Source: Pelodera strongyloides
Taxonomy: Eukaryota > Nematoda > Chromadorea > Rhabditida > Rhabditidae
DNA: 64,000 nucleotides
Direction: 5' to 3'
NCBI GenBank assembly: GCA_036852015.1
Contig: JAANDG010000010.1
Span: 1 to 64,000, forward strand
The notes beneath the pieces were generated by a model. That model was not told where the DNA came from. It was given only the letters and a program-made list of their open reading frames with translations, and did not search any database. Shown here one piece after another: positions 1-12,512 of this stretch. A program made the translations under genes and the position numbers. Position 1 is the first letter of the stretch. Each line of letters begins with the position of its first letter.

Positions 1-2
1 AA

Positions 3-57
<55 letters not shown>
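1..57. repeat. poly(A)/poly(T) tract
   Basis: An almost pure A run at the left edge of the window, inside a CUL1 intron. It is U-rich in the CUL1 transcript. It could be a microsatellite or the tail of an element cut by the window edge. Confidence 0.8.
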
Positions 58-63
<6 letters not shown>

Positions 64-122
64 TAAAAAAACGGGACAACTACAGTAGGTTACAACATCA
101 CTCCCAAACTGCACTATGCTAA

Positions 123-422
123 TAGTGTATTTATCTCCAGTTTCGCAGGGCCGAAACACCTCAAAAAATCATTCAGCGCGGCTTTCACTTTCCATATAGA
201 AACTCGCTACAAAAATTGAAGATCAGGGACAAATTTGAATTAGTACACGTATTAGCTACTTGCATGCGAATATCTGTATTAAATTCAAATTTGTCCCTGA
301 TTTTCAATTTTTGTAGCGAGTTTCAAATTGTGCTTATGTATGGAAAGTGAAAGCCGCGCTGAATGATTTTTGGGCCAGATTCGCCCTGTTTCGGCCCTGC
401 GAAACTGGAGATAAATACACTA
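123..422. mobile_element. Palindromic MITE with TA-flanked terminal inverted repeats
   Basis: The ends TAGTGTATTTATCTCC and GGAGATAAATACACTA are exact inverted repeats. Matching continues inward through the CGCAGGGCCGAAAC and GCGCGGCTTTCACTTTCC segments to an AT-rich centre near 250-275. No coding capacity is present. TA at both ends fits a Tc1/mariner-type target duplication. It lies in the CUL1 intron downstream of the last exon in the window. Confidence 0.75.
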
Positions 423-494
423 TAACAAATAATAAAATCAAGTGCACGCGACCACTAAATTACGGATGCGGAAAAAAATAAGAAAACGACTCAC

Positions 495-3400
495 TCGGTC
501 CAAAGCCTGTATAAATCCGGGTTCATTTTGGAACGAGTTCTCAACCAGTCCACTGTACCGGTCATGCACTTCCAGTATTGTGCTCACGTACAATTTTGGA
601 TCCTGAAAAGGCAAATAAATCACAGAAGTTATTAAAAATAGAAAACAAGTTGCTTGTGTGGAGCTATTTTTTTAAACCGCAGTGTCATTGCTTATTTTTG
701 GTACTACGAATACATTATGTTTGATGAAAATTATTTCATACAGTCCAATTTGATTTTCACCCTGTTTCTAAGCGACCTGCTCAGTGCTCGGGCTAAAAAT
801 CAAGAACAACATGTTGCAAATGGCAACTAAAAGACTTTCGAAATTAACCACAGGGATACCGAGCACTTCTAGTTCTTTACAACCAGACTGACATACAATT
901 CACTCCAAAATTTCTGACAAATTTTAAAATGAATGTGAACACAAATTTGAGATATGCATTTTTTTGTACATTCTCTCTTCCCTTATGAATAGTTTTACTT
1001 TATTTAAAAATTCATAAAATAAAACCCACATTCGCTGCTTGATCGGCGACTGCCTCGATAGCTGATAGACCCTGTTTCTTGATGTGATTCTCCAGCGCTT
1101 TTCTCAGTTCATCCAAGCCGCCATCCACGCGCTCGCACAACTAAAAGTACAAATAATTATGTAAAGTATTTAAAATAAAAGTGTTTACTGGACACAATCA
1201 TTAAGACAACAAAATTCACGTTTGGCCAAATAAGCGGTCACTTCCACAAATCTCAAAACAAACACACACACACAAACAAACAAACAAACCTCCAGGTTCA
1301 TGGTTCACGCTATTTCCGACCAATGATTTTTATGATAACGAAATATATTCATAACGAAACCTTACCTTGTACATGCGTCCCAAATCTTCGTCCTTACTGG
1401 CCTCCAGAAGGGGTCCAAACTCGTTTTGGAACAGTTCCAGCTGCTCCGTAATCAATTCCTGAAAAGAAATTGCTAGAAAAAAATAACGGCAAACTAAATA
1501 AAACATTAATAATAATCGAAGATTCAATCTATTCTTTAGTAATAATTGTGATCCAAAATATTTACTACATATATGATGAGGATACACGAAACTAATCCTA
1601 ATTTAAACAATGTGAAGGTAAACCACTAGTAATCAGTAATCAGCAATCTCCTCCGCTTAGTATTGGCTACAATATAACTAAAACTAAGAAAAAAAGCATA
1701 CCTTTTCACAGCACATGGCCAACGTAGTCTGAGTGCTTGGGTTCAAATAAATTTCACACCGGTTTCGCTCCTCCTCCAAACGCCTCTCGACCTTAACACA
1801 CAGATTTTTTTCATAGCCATGGACGGTTTCTTAACTACGCCAACTTGCCTAAAAATATAAATATAAGAGATATTAGCTATACTTCAAAGAATAGGCACGT
1901 GCCGAGCTTTCAGACTCCCTGGGGTTTCCCCAATAGAAATGGAGAGACCCAATTAGCTATATTCACATATAAGAGATATTAGCCATCTTACAACCAATGT
2001 TGTCTTACATTGTTCGTGGAAAACTATAACCAATTATGCTTTTGCTCCGGAGCCCGAGATACACCATCAAATCAAAGAATCGACTCGGTGAACCAAATAA
2101 CCTATTATTATAAAGAATCAAATACGTGTGTTTCATGTTCACTATTTAACAAGAGCGCAAATATCTTATCAGTATATGGTCAACAATAGCTGCCAATGTT
2201 GTAATGAGAATTATAATAATAAAACAATATTATACAAAAAATAAATTGCATACATCACCAAACAATCGTTTAGATTAGAATTCAAAGTTCAAAGCAATAT
2301 TTTCGTTGTTAATACTAGTACTCTGTAGAAACTTGTTTTATAATTGGTTTGTTTGTTAAAATGCAAATGTACAAAAAGCCCATCTGCCCCTCAACAACCC
2401 ACCTTCTTCATATACTCCGTTACTGGGTTGTGCTGTAGGAACTCACTGGCTTCCTTTTTGTAATAAGCTGCAGTCTCCTTCAAGAATACGCCCTCGAACT
2501 TTTCCCGATACACCTGAAGAAAAAGAATGAACGCGCAGCCCGCAGCGAGAACACATTACACATTCTCAAATAATACAAAGTAACACACGTTTTATAACGA
2601 AAATAATAATAAGAAGAAAATCGATAACAAACAGACCTCCATTGTCTATGAAATGCAATAAGTTAATACCAACCCTCAGCCTATGGAATGAAGCCGCAGT
2701 GACTGCCGTTGTCGCTGTGGTAGGCTGTGCGGCAGCAATCACAGACACATCATCATTATCAATGCCCAACTCAACTGAAAGATTAAGAGGTAAGAGCGCG
2801 TTCGATTAGCATGTTGAACATGCAAATTCATACTGTATTTTTTGCTTTCTCCAAGCATTAGAACCTTTCGTAAATGTCCATCCCGTCCCCGAACGATAAG
2901 TTTACATGAGCAACCCGAACGCGCCCTAAACCTAAAACAGTAATATCGTGAAAAGCGGTGCATTCTTCGGAGCGCATAATTGTTTAAAAAGTTTATAAAT
3001 TACATTCCTACGATACTAGACATTTGCAAGTCTACCGTAACCTTCATAGCCAATATAATTGATAATAATAAAATATCCTTACGCCTTACCATAACATTCG
3101 ATTACTCCTTGTACAAGTTTCCTCTCAATAGTCTCTCCATCTCTCTCCCTCTTAATCAATTCCAGCACAGCGGTGGTGACCTTTTCGTGCAACACTTGGA
3201 ACAAATGCTCACGCCAAGTCATCAGAGATAACTAAACAAAAGAAATTAGAAGTGAATGAAACACTCGAAGTAAGCAGTATTTTGAAGGACTCTGTTCTGT
3301 CTTCTGGGGGGGGGGGGTTCAAGTCCCGAGTAAACGCCCATGTTCAATCCAGGCTATAAATCTATGCGTAAAATTACGCATCAACCATCTCCGGATTGGC

Positions 3401-6216
3401 TTTGACCATCTCCGGAGACAAATGCAAATATATAGATTTGGGTGAAACGTATCATTGGTAATTTACGGTTCGACTCTTAACTAAGCGACCATCTCCGAAA
3501 TTACGCATGGAAATTATAGCCTGGTTCAATCAGATGACCACCTTATTGGAGTGTAAATTAAAGTGCGCAAGCCCGACATTTATCGTGCATCTTCCCTCGG
3601 GATCCCCCCCCCCCTCAAATAAAATGAAAGAACAAATTCCACGCGAAATAATCCTGAATATTAGATACCAGCCGTTCGAAGAGCCCTACGGGCTCTTCTC
3701 CGACTGGAGGAATCGGCCTTCGGCCGATTGTTACACACTGTTCAAACAAAAAATTCATTTACGTTTATGTGGAAACGTATAATTTGGTTCTGGACTTCAG
3801 CGTTTTTGCAAATCTTGCAAATTTGCTATCGCACTTCTCTTCTCCTATAATATCTCCTGTAATACCTCCACTTATAAGCTAGCATAGCTCAACAGGTAGA
3901 GCGTTGGACTGTTAATCGCGAGATTGTGTGCTGCTGTGGGTTCGAATCCCGCCAGCGGCAAAGATTTTGTATGTTCTCTTTCGATTGTGAATAGAAAATT
4001 TTCTTTATGAAAGGATTTCGTTATGTTCACACAAACAAAAAAGTAAACTCTTCTCCTTTATATAATAAGATATGATCTATATTGCCTACAAAACTCACTG
4101 TATATATAAGATAGATTCCGTCATGGCCCTCTTCCAATTCTCTCTTAATCCAGTGGCGATTCAAGTACGCGAAAATTCCATCGACCACCTAGAGAAGAAC
4201 AAAAATAGAAAGCGTAATTATCCTGGGGTTGGCGCTCATTTTTAAACTAGCTATACTTTTCAAACCGTGTTTTGCTTTAATGTTTTATTGCTGTGTTGCA
4301 TAACGAAGAAAGCTGAATTACAATCAATGAATGAAGTCAAAGTGATTGTTTGTTTGTTGAATTAAGATCTCGGAACATAAATAAATGAGCTTTTGTGCGC
4401 GAGAAGTTGCTGACAAGTTTGCATGATACACGTTTTATGAACGTGTGTTCGTAATAAATATTATAACCAGAAAACATACATAGCATTGGTTACTGTGATG
4501 ATGGTAAAGAGTAAAGACACATGATCAGCAAAATTTAAAAAAAAATCACTTATCATCCAACCAACTAAACTGAACCTACTTTGCTGCAGAATCTGAACAC
4601 ATTCCAACGACTCGTATAAAATCGCAAAAGATCCTCTCCTTGTTTATCACGACCTTCCTAAAATAGCAAAAAAATTAACATTGGTAATAATTAACACGTC
4701 ACTTGCTTTTTCACTCATGGGCTATCAGAAGGTACTGAAATTGAAATTTAAAAAAAGGGCAAATTCAGCTTCCGTTTTGTATAAAAAACATAAGGCGAAA
4801 GGCAAACAAACTAAACCACAATTTAGAATGATACATAAATTTCACATAACTTAAATAGTAATACAACAAACTGAAAAAAATGTCCCACCTCAAGAACGTT
4901 GGTCACATGTTCCTTCACATACTCACTCAACCAAGTATACAGCTCGTGGCCTACAAAATCAGCTCCCGTTGCCGGTTGTTGACTGTGTGGGGCCGATCCA
5001 CGAGCAACATCTGAAAATGGAAAAGAATCATAGCTAGCTCGCTAACGCCAACAAAAATCTGCATTTATTCACCCTCCATGGCGAAGAATGTGTTCAAAGT
5101 GGCACTGAGCCTCCTAACGTAGACGTAACATCTCGGCGATTTGCACAATAATACCACTGCACAACATTTTCCATGTGAAGCAGAACAATGCCCTGCTCTC
5201 ATGTCAGGGGATAGCAAGAGGGGACCATATACTATACTCGGATGCACACCTCTTGGTGTATTTAATAAATAAATAAATAAACGCAACCACATTTTTTAAA
5301 CATTGGTAAACCAGGTTCATCTGCATCGGCAAAGAGTTAAAAAGCAATACAGCAACAAAATTTGCTCTGCACACAGCATCGAATTAGCCAAACCAATGTT
5401 CCAAATTAAACTAAAACCACGTTCAACTCATAAATCTAAATCCTACTTGTTCTTGACGGTCCCCTCGTAGGTCTACTCTGTGCAACAGCTGACGGTCCAC
5501 TCGGAGTTACACGGGCACAAAAGTCATAGACATAGCTGCAAAAACACCCGGGATATTGAAATAAACAAAGGTAACAAATGGAAAATACACAATTATCGTA
5601 TAACCAAGTACGACAAAACCTATCATATCATATCCCCCCATTGAAAATTATACATAATTTCCAAGAAGCAAAAACACCACAGATGTATCAAAATAAGCCA
5701 TGCAAATGAAAAAAACATCTAATTAACTATTAACATAACTATCATACGGTTTCCCCCATTGAATTTTATATTATTCAACATAACGTCTCGGCTCAACAGG
5801 CTACGTGCGAAGAAAGACATTGAAATGAACATTTTGCATACATAAAGTGACGTTGATTGATCCATATAAACTTGATTTACTCACGTGTATAACTGCATAT
5901 ACTTGGTGGAGCTCATATGGTCCCTTCGAAAAACCATATCCAGACCATTTTTCAGCTCGCTCCATTCTTCTGCATTCTGAATACTTTCAACGTCAGTAAA
6001 TTATCACATTTTTCTATAAATTACTATTCAGTAGTAAAAATAAAATATAATTTACTGAAAAACGCACGGCGAATATAAACCATCGATGTTAGTCAGATAT
6101 CAAACATCATACAAAAAATCAAAAACAAACCATCCATGGGGTCTTATTCTTTCTCTTATTTCGTTGAAAAATAAAAAAATGCCCACCTGTGAAACCTGCA
6201 GTCGTCTACTACTCAT
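495..6216 (-). CDS. CUL1: Cullin-1, SCF ubiquitin ligase scaffold (5' half; 3' end outside window)
   Basis: Thirteen exons in transcription order: 6187-6216, 5885-5976, 5447-5535, 4889-5010, 4580-4657, 4099-4188, 3090-3231, 2674-2774, 2403-2513, 1702-1791, 1366-1458, 1030-1140, 495-602. All phases join, giving about 419 residues that start [10 protein letters not shown]. The product follows metazoan CUL1 throughout: [58 protein letters not shown] and [14 protein letters not shown]. This is the N-terminal cullin-repeat stalk, which in the family binds SKP1/F-box adaptors. The cullin-homology and neddylation regions would lie left of position 495. The start was chosen because the ATG is 18 nt after an acceptor (GTTTAG) and matches the CUL1 N-terminus. 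Introns carry a poly-A tract, a palindromic element and a tRNA-like fragment. Family identity is very secure; I see no break in the part present. Confidence 0.95.
3290..3625. repeat. Inverted-repeat element bounded by G-run and C-run
   Basis: A run of about 12 G (near 3307) is followed by TTCAAGTCCCGAG, and the far side has CTCGGGATC before a C-run (near 3606). Internally, CCAGGCTATAAATCTATGCG and CGCATGGAAATTATAGCCTGG are opposed, with several CCATCTCCG boxes between them. It lies in CUL1 intron 6 (3232-4098). It is probably a decayed non-autonomous transposon. The exact boundary is uncertain. Confidence 0.5.
3679..3730. repeat. Two adjacent perfect hairpins
   Basis: GAAGAGCCCTACGGGCTCTTC folds to a 9-bp stem with a TAC loop. 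It is followed after 11 nt by AATCGGCCTTCGGCCGATT, an 8-bp stem with a TTC loop. Both are perfect and GC-rich within an AT-rich intron. Their function is unknown and they may be part of the neighbouring repeat. Confidence 0.6.
3878..3960 (+). repeat. tRNA-like sequence (degenerate tRNA-Asn type, SINE head?)
   Basis: Good internal RNA polymerase III boxes are present: A box TAGCTCAACAGG (3885-3896) and B box GGTTCGAATCC (3939-3949). The anticodon loop would read CTGTTAA (GTT, Asn). The acceptor halves GCTAGCA and CAGCGGC pair poorly, the anticodon stem is weak and the variable region is long, so this is not a normal tRNA gene. The 3' flank up to about 4075 shares a tail with a second locus at 58567-58625, which suggests a tRNA-derived SINE. 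Confidence 0.5.
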
Positions 6217-8114
6217 TTCCACTCCGGAGACGACCTAAACAAATATAAATTAAGGGCATAAATACATGTGTTGCTTTTCAAAGGCATGACATGCAGACAT
6301 GCAAAGCACGGCATCGAGAATAACTGCCAGGAATAAGAGCTCAGACACACACGCCATCACCGAAGAAAGAAGACGGAAGGCGAGCGTCTTTGTTTGAAAA
6401 TCATAAATAATTATTTATCTTCCGAAGAAGCCGATGACATTCCACATGAATGCACGTATAAGCAAGTTCTGGATATGAACACAAAAGGCTGCTCATAGGA
6501 AAAAAGCGAAAGCTGCAGAAATGGGCAGGATCCTAATCAACATTGCTGCTAATGAACACAATACCGGTAATCGATAGGTATTACAGTTTTTTTTAATAAA
6601 CTTTACACAAGAATCAACAGACAAAGCGTAGATTTTTTCATTACACCACAGAAAACATATGGGAGGGCGGGGCCTATTGCTCATTCAGGCAGCCACCGCG
6701 AAATGGAAAATTTCAAACACAGAGGGAAGCAATGCATAAACTCCTTGCTTATATTCACTATGCTGAAGAAAGGTGGGAAAATAAACGTGAAGGACGTTAC
6801 AACTTATAACAACAGTCTACGACGCAAACTTAACTAGCAGCAATGGTAAACGAGGTATCGTGTGATAACGGGCGCGAGCGCTTCGCATGGAAAAGAGATC
6901 CATACAAAAAAAGGTCAGGTGATAAGAGACGCCGGGCAGAGCGGCTAGACAACGGTTCTGTCAGCTGCAGCTGCTGTGTTCTGAGCGATCAAAGCCGCCA
7001 AACCAATGGTTTCTTCATTAGACCTCCTTTCACTAAACTCGTAACGGAGGTCTCATTGGTAAATTCCGAATAAAAAAACTGAAATACACGTCACTCACTA
7101 AACAAAAAAAAAGATAATTTGGAAAAATCAGTAAGGTAAAAGTGCACTTTGCATGCGAAAGTAAGTAAACCTTCTTGGCGCCAAATTCGAATCAAGGCGA
7201 CATACGGTAACTGGTGGCAAATTGAACACGGTAGATAATTTATGCGAGTACAGTATAACTCCGTAAACGCCATTAAAGGGATCGGCTCACCTCAAATCGT
7301 GTCTGTTTTTTTTGTTTCTTTATTTTCTATAAGGGATAATAAAAATTTGGAATACAAAAAGTAGTGTTCTATTTCAATACTCACGAAGATATTAGGTGAT
7401 AAAGTGGTGGATCGATCGGCCCGAAATGAAAAAGTGTTAATTGTCCCATACAAACAAGGCAGGACAATTACACTTTTTCATTTCGGGCCGATCGATCCAC
7501 CACTTTATCACCTAATATCTTCGTGAGTATTGAAATAGAACACTACTTTTTGTATTCCAAATTTTTATTATCCCTTATAGAAAATAAAGAAACAAAAAAA
7601 ACAGACACGATTTGAGGTGAGCCGATCCCTTTAAAAAAAGAGTTTCATTTGCCCATTTTTATAAGGAAGTGGTTAATGTACCATAACGATTTATTCAAGT
7701 GGATCATAAAGATCATAAAGAAAGTCTTCCACGACCCAAATACACATTGTTGGTAAATCTGTAACCTGCAATAACCTACTGTATCAGAACTCGAAGAGTA
7801 TTTTTTTTTCGTTTCAATGAATGGTATGAGTATGAATCGTGTGAGAACAATACACACTACGAAAAACATGCCTATGTGCATGTGTTTTGAATACCTCAAG
7901 AGTATGAAAACACAAGAGCACTTATAAGATGCTGGAAGCGGTTCCGAAATCAACACGCCGACTGAAATTACCTGAAGAAAATTCGAAAACTTGTCAAAAC
8001 ATTACAAAACTGCTGAACAGAATGCATACAATATATCCAACGCATAATTACAATAATTAACAACAGTCACAAAATAAACCTTTATTAATTCTACATACAT
8101 ACATGTCTAATAAT
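6217..8114. other. Spacer between CUL1 start and POLDIP2 end
   Basis: Apart from the hairpin element at 7273-7634, I see no exons with convincing splice signals. An open frame at 6843-7073 on the plus strand has no homology I recognise and no supporting signals. CUL1 promoter and 5' sequences should lie in the left part. Confidence 0.5.
7273..7634. mobile_element. Near-perfect hairpin MITE flanked by TTAA
   Basis: The left end TTAAAGGGATCGGCTCACC is mirrored by GGTGAGCCGATCCCTTTAA. The arms, about 170 nt each, match almost base for base to a short centre near 7447-7455. The element has no coding capacity. TTAA occurs on both outer edges. Such high arm identity suggests a young insertion or one maintained by conversion. 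Confidence 0.85.
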
Positions 8115-11100
8115 CTATTCTGTTTTAGCTGTAGTTTCGACCTTCTCCTCGGGGAAGCTCTCCAACACCACCGTGGGGATGTTGACCACAATAAACTGGC
8201 CGTTTTCACGTTCCATTTTGAATTTGCCCCTGAAACGAGATTTGATTACATCCTTACTTACCTCTAAGGTAAAGGTACCTAAGGTAAGGTAAGGTCGTAG
8301 TTTCATTCTGATTTTAAGAACCAGACTTCTAACTCTACTGAAAAGCTACGTTGTTGTTGAAACATGTCACCCCGTTTCCGAACAAAATAAAGGTAACAAT
8401 GGTTAATCTTGTTCTTTCTCAACTAAAATTTTTAAGACAGCAACGCTTGATATATTTTAAGAAGCATATAAGCTTGCTATATTTGAAAGATCTTACATAG
8501 CGTAGCACAACTTTACAAACTGATCAGGAAGCGCTTACAATTAGCATAGCTAACATGGTGAACAATTGTATTAAAGTAAAGCGTAAGGTTAGGCCTTACG
8601 TAACGATAACGATAAATATTTAAGGTAACAATACCACATATGACCTCCCTTCGGCTGTTGTAGTTCTACCGTACTACTGAACTGGAAGGCCGGTCGTGCC
8701 ACATTTAGTTCCGGTTGCTGTAAAATTAAGCATTACACTACACCAGTACAAAAATAACAACATTCCTAATTATTTCGATTCTGCTGATGTACGCATCAAC
8801 ACAACACTAGGAACACCAGGCGTAGGTCCATCGCACCCCGCTTCGCGCTCTTGAGGGGAGCACTTGTACGCCGCACCCCCCTGACGCACCCTCTTTCTAT
8901 GAACGGCGAGACGACACACAGTTTCACGTTGTATTTTATCCGAGTGAAACAAACAATTATAACGAGCATACCATACGAAACCACGCTACAAACTACAAAA
9001 GAGTGTCAAATTAACAACTAATATTAGTAGATACCGTTCCCACAACTCCGTGCCCGGTGACTTGATGCATGTTGTTAAGTGAGAACACTTTCAGATTTCT
9101 CTCACGTAGAATGGCCGGTCGAGCAGGGTCCAAGTTCTCCAATCTGAAATAAAAAAACATCAAATGACGTAAGACAGCATTACCCCACTATCGGAAAATA
9201 AGACAGTATTACGCCCCACTATTCTAAAATTTAACCCAAAATTCTTCAATTTTGTTTACCCCGCTACTGGGACAGTATTCTACAATTTTACCCCAATCCA
9301 ATACTGGGCAATATTCTACAATTTTGTTTATCCCACTACTGCGACAATGATTTACAGTTTTACCCCACCACATAGACATTATTCTACAACTTTACCCCAC
9401 CTCTCTAACACATACCTGACCACATATCTCCAGCAGTGTTTCTGCTGTCCACCAACCATATTCGCTCCCAAATAGAAGGTCATCACACGCACTTCGATGT
9501 TCTCACTCGTTTCACTGAAACAAATGTAAACTGTGATCTCAGTGATGCAGTTTAAGTGCAGTGCATCCAGAACGCTGACTGCGAATATGTCTGCGTCTAC
9601 GAGAAGTCCTTATTTTAAGAAAGATTTAATTCTTAATTCTTGACCCATGACACTACTGAATTAACTGTTCATGCTCATACAATCCCGAAAAAAATTGGAG
9701 AACAATGTCCACACAGGTAATACTATCTCTGAAACATCTGGTTTTTATAAGTGAAAGTTTTAATATGAGCCTTCGGTATCGTCCCTTCGTCGAAGCTCAT
9801 TATGTATCTTGTTGCCCATTCTTTCAACACCAACCATTCACAATTCTTTCCACACCTTTCAAAACCTTCCTATTTTGAGTGTGTCAGAGCTCCATCGAAC
9901 TTACCACAAACCCAACCTCAACAATAAACCTTACTAAACTCACACATATACATCTCGCGGCGCCAACCAACTCCTTTCCGAGGCCTTGTAGTTCTGCACC
10001 AGATCCGGCCGCATCGCAAAGCGAATCCCACTAGCTGAACGAAGAACAAAGTTTTGAAAAGGAAGGAGACACGCCAAACTTCCCCAACTTCCACTTCCAG
10101 ATATTACCTGAGAAAAAAAAATGAGATCCCTATATAAAAATGACGACGGAGTTCCCGCGTGGAGTTCAGGTCTCTTGCGACTTGCGACGCCGGGTCTAAC
10201 CTCAACCTATGCAAATCACACAGATCACGTTCGAATACACAAGTTATAGCATTTCGCAGGAATTCAGTAAAATCGATTAAGTTTGAGACCAATTACACGT
10301 GCGTGACTTTTACTCGCAAAAGATGGGCACACTACGTAATGGCTTGAGCACACCGTCGCTAGGCCACGAGCACAGGACAATAAAAACGAAAACCTACCAA
10401 TATTGTCGCTGTTCGGAAGGAATATTCTGGGGAAGAGGTCATGGTCGATAGGCATCTGCTCGCTAGAGTCCAAAGGCAGAAGATCATCATGTGGGACACA
10501 GTCCATCCCTCTGAAAACAGACGATGAAGAAAGGCAGGAAAAATATTTTGCGCCAACCCAACAATAAGAACTTTCAAATAAATTAAATCCTTAGGTTAAA
10601 CAAGTTTCGGCTTGAATCCTCCCAGAATCCGGAACCGTACCCCAATCCAATCCCACACTATTAATCTCCGCCGAAACGCGATCATGTCTAAATCCCACAG
10701 CACACCCAAAACTACGTTCCACCTCGAGATTTACCCGGCACCGTATACACTAACACTGGGAGCATGCTCCCAACATCGCAAGACAAATTCTCCCACCACG
10801 GGGAGGTTCCCTCTATGCGTGCATAGTGCAACGGCGACTTAGGTTTAATGCCCCAGCCCCCTAAACTCACGTAATGTTGGTCAGATGTCTCTCCTGTCTA
10901 TTGGCCGTGGAAGACTCTCCCAGATAGGCAGTCATGTCCACGGGAAAGCCCATATGTGGCCAGTCTTGTCTGTGTATCAGCACTTGGTAGAATGACTGCT
11001 CTCGCGATGAATCAACCACATCACTGTAAACAATAACAAAATGCAAAACATACCGTATATCTTTACCGTACCATAGTTAATCTGTGTAATTGATCTATCT

Positions 11101-12512
11101 TCATAAACTTACTAGATGAGATCAGCAAACGTACGGCACCCGCGCCGTAACGTAGGGTACTGTAAGGGTACCTTACCTTACTTTACCTAACCACAGATTA
11201 CTTAGATACCAAGAAAACACTCTTCAGTAGCTCTATAAGTTGATGAAGACGAAGTATCACATCCCAATAGCAAGCCATCAGAAAACACAATAATCAGTGG
11301 ACGTCTTCGGTCTTCCGTATTTATACAGTCATTATGTCGAACGTCAATAATCAATAGAAAATTAGAAAGAATACACTACAAACCCCTTATCCGGTTTCTT
11401 CTCGTGCACACGACAATTGAACGAGCAGACAACGATTCCCTTATAGGCAAATATCCTGTGGATAAAGATCTGAAAGAAACTACTCCCTACAAAGCACATC
11501 ACTAAAACTACTTCAAGCTATACGTTTGCGTTGAAACACTGCGCAAATTAATCTGACTATTATGAAACTAGCTGTGCGGACTAGAAAATGAAACTAGCCA
11601 TGTGAGCACCTTTGTTAGGAGGATTGAGCTTATATAAAAAAAGGGGAGAGTACACACGCACACACAATATTCAATCGCTACAGTATCCCATGCACACGCA
11701 AAGGTACACTTGCGCGCGGGAATCGGGCGAAACACCAAGACACGAGCTAGTCACCCAACTATAGATAACTAGGGGCATAAGCAATACGAGTACGCGAGTA
11801 CCCTCGCGCCACCGCTCCACACTGAATTTATCGCAGTAGATCCCTAGGGACACTAAGGAACGTTATGGAAGTGTTCCCCTAGAGACCCTAGGAAAGTATT
11901 TCCCTAAGGACCATAAAGACCAACTAACTACGTACTTCAGCCACACGCAAATAAACACTCGACCTGTCCCGGTTGATAGGGGGTGTCCCCGCAAACAGGC
12001 AAAAACTTTCCGATCTCTTTTATCGGAGACGGGGCACTAAAACGAAACCTGTAAAGAGAGATTAGTTCATTACCTAGCACACATCCTATAAAGCTTTCGT
12101 TATCTTATGAGGTGAGACTGGTGAGGTAGTTCAGGTGAAAACATTCAGCCCATATTCAGTACAATGAGCGCAGTAGAAAATGCTCCAACATCGCTACGTA
12201 TACCATAAAAAAAGGCTTGGAACTGAACACATAAAGCACAGAACTACTAATTTTGTTAATTTAATATAATCAATAAACTATTTAGAACCGACTGGCTGAC
12301 GGGACTGAATGCTTGTAAAATGAGTGTACCTAGTAACCACCAATGGTAGTATACACTAACCACTACCGTACCTTCAAAGACATACCCCCAATTCACAAGT
12401 TCCAAATCCCCCAATTAATAACTTATTATTCTGACCTGACAAATCGTGGTGATGATGTATTGAATCGTCTGAACAAAACGCGAACAACCTGTCGCGAAGC
12501 CGAAGCGGCCAT
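8115..12512 (-). CDS. POLDIP2: Polymerase delta-interacting protein 2 (PDIP38), mitochondrial
   Basis: Ten exons: 12436-12512, 11964-12048, 11384-11469, 10871-11023, 10398-10510, 9944-10034, 9416-9514, 9035-9143, 8635-8717, 8115-8229. The CDS is 1011 nt (336 aa; human about 368) with all phases closed. The N-terminus MAASASRQVVRVLFRRF is Arg-rich, lacks acidic residues and fits a mitochondrial presequence. A YccV-like domain follows (YQPGQIFIHRIFAYKGIVV to GMDCVPHDDLLPLD). A C-terminal ApaG domain has RYVVRLENLDP, GHGVVGT and GHMWGKFKMERENGQF. In the family the protein works in mitochondria with CLPX and PrimPol and was first found bound to DNA polymerase delta. The start ATG lies 2 nt after an ATTTTAG acceptor. 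Intron 7 holds degenerate tandem repeats. No lesion was seen. Confidence 0.93.
9180..9402. repeat. Degenerate tandem repeats in POLDIP2 intron
   Basis: Diverged units containing ATTCTACAATTTTACCCCA or TTTGTTTACCCC-like phrases (for example TACCCCACTA, TTACCCCAATCC, TTATCCCACTA, TTACCCCACC) recur about every 55-65 nt between two exons. No coding capacity. Confidence 0.6.

Noticed and set aside
3679..3730. Bacterial-type rho-independent terminators
   Set aside because: The hairpins lack T-tracts and sit in a eukaryotic intron; nothing else in the window is bacterial.
3878..3960. Functional tRNA-Asn gene
   Set aside because: A and B boxes are good, but the acceptor and anticodon stems do not pair, so it is called tRNA-like only.
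6843..7073. 76-aa plus-strand frame in the CUL1-POLDIP2 spacer
   Set aside because: No homology, no splice context and no poly(A) signal close by; length is within chance.
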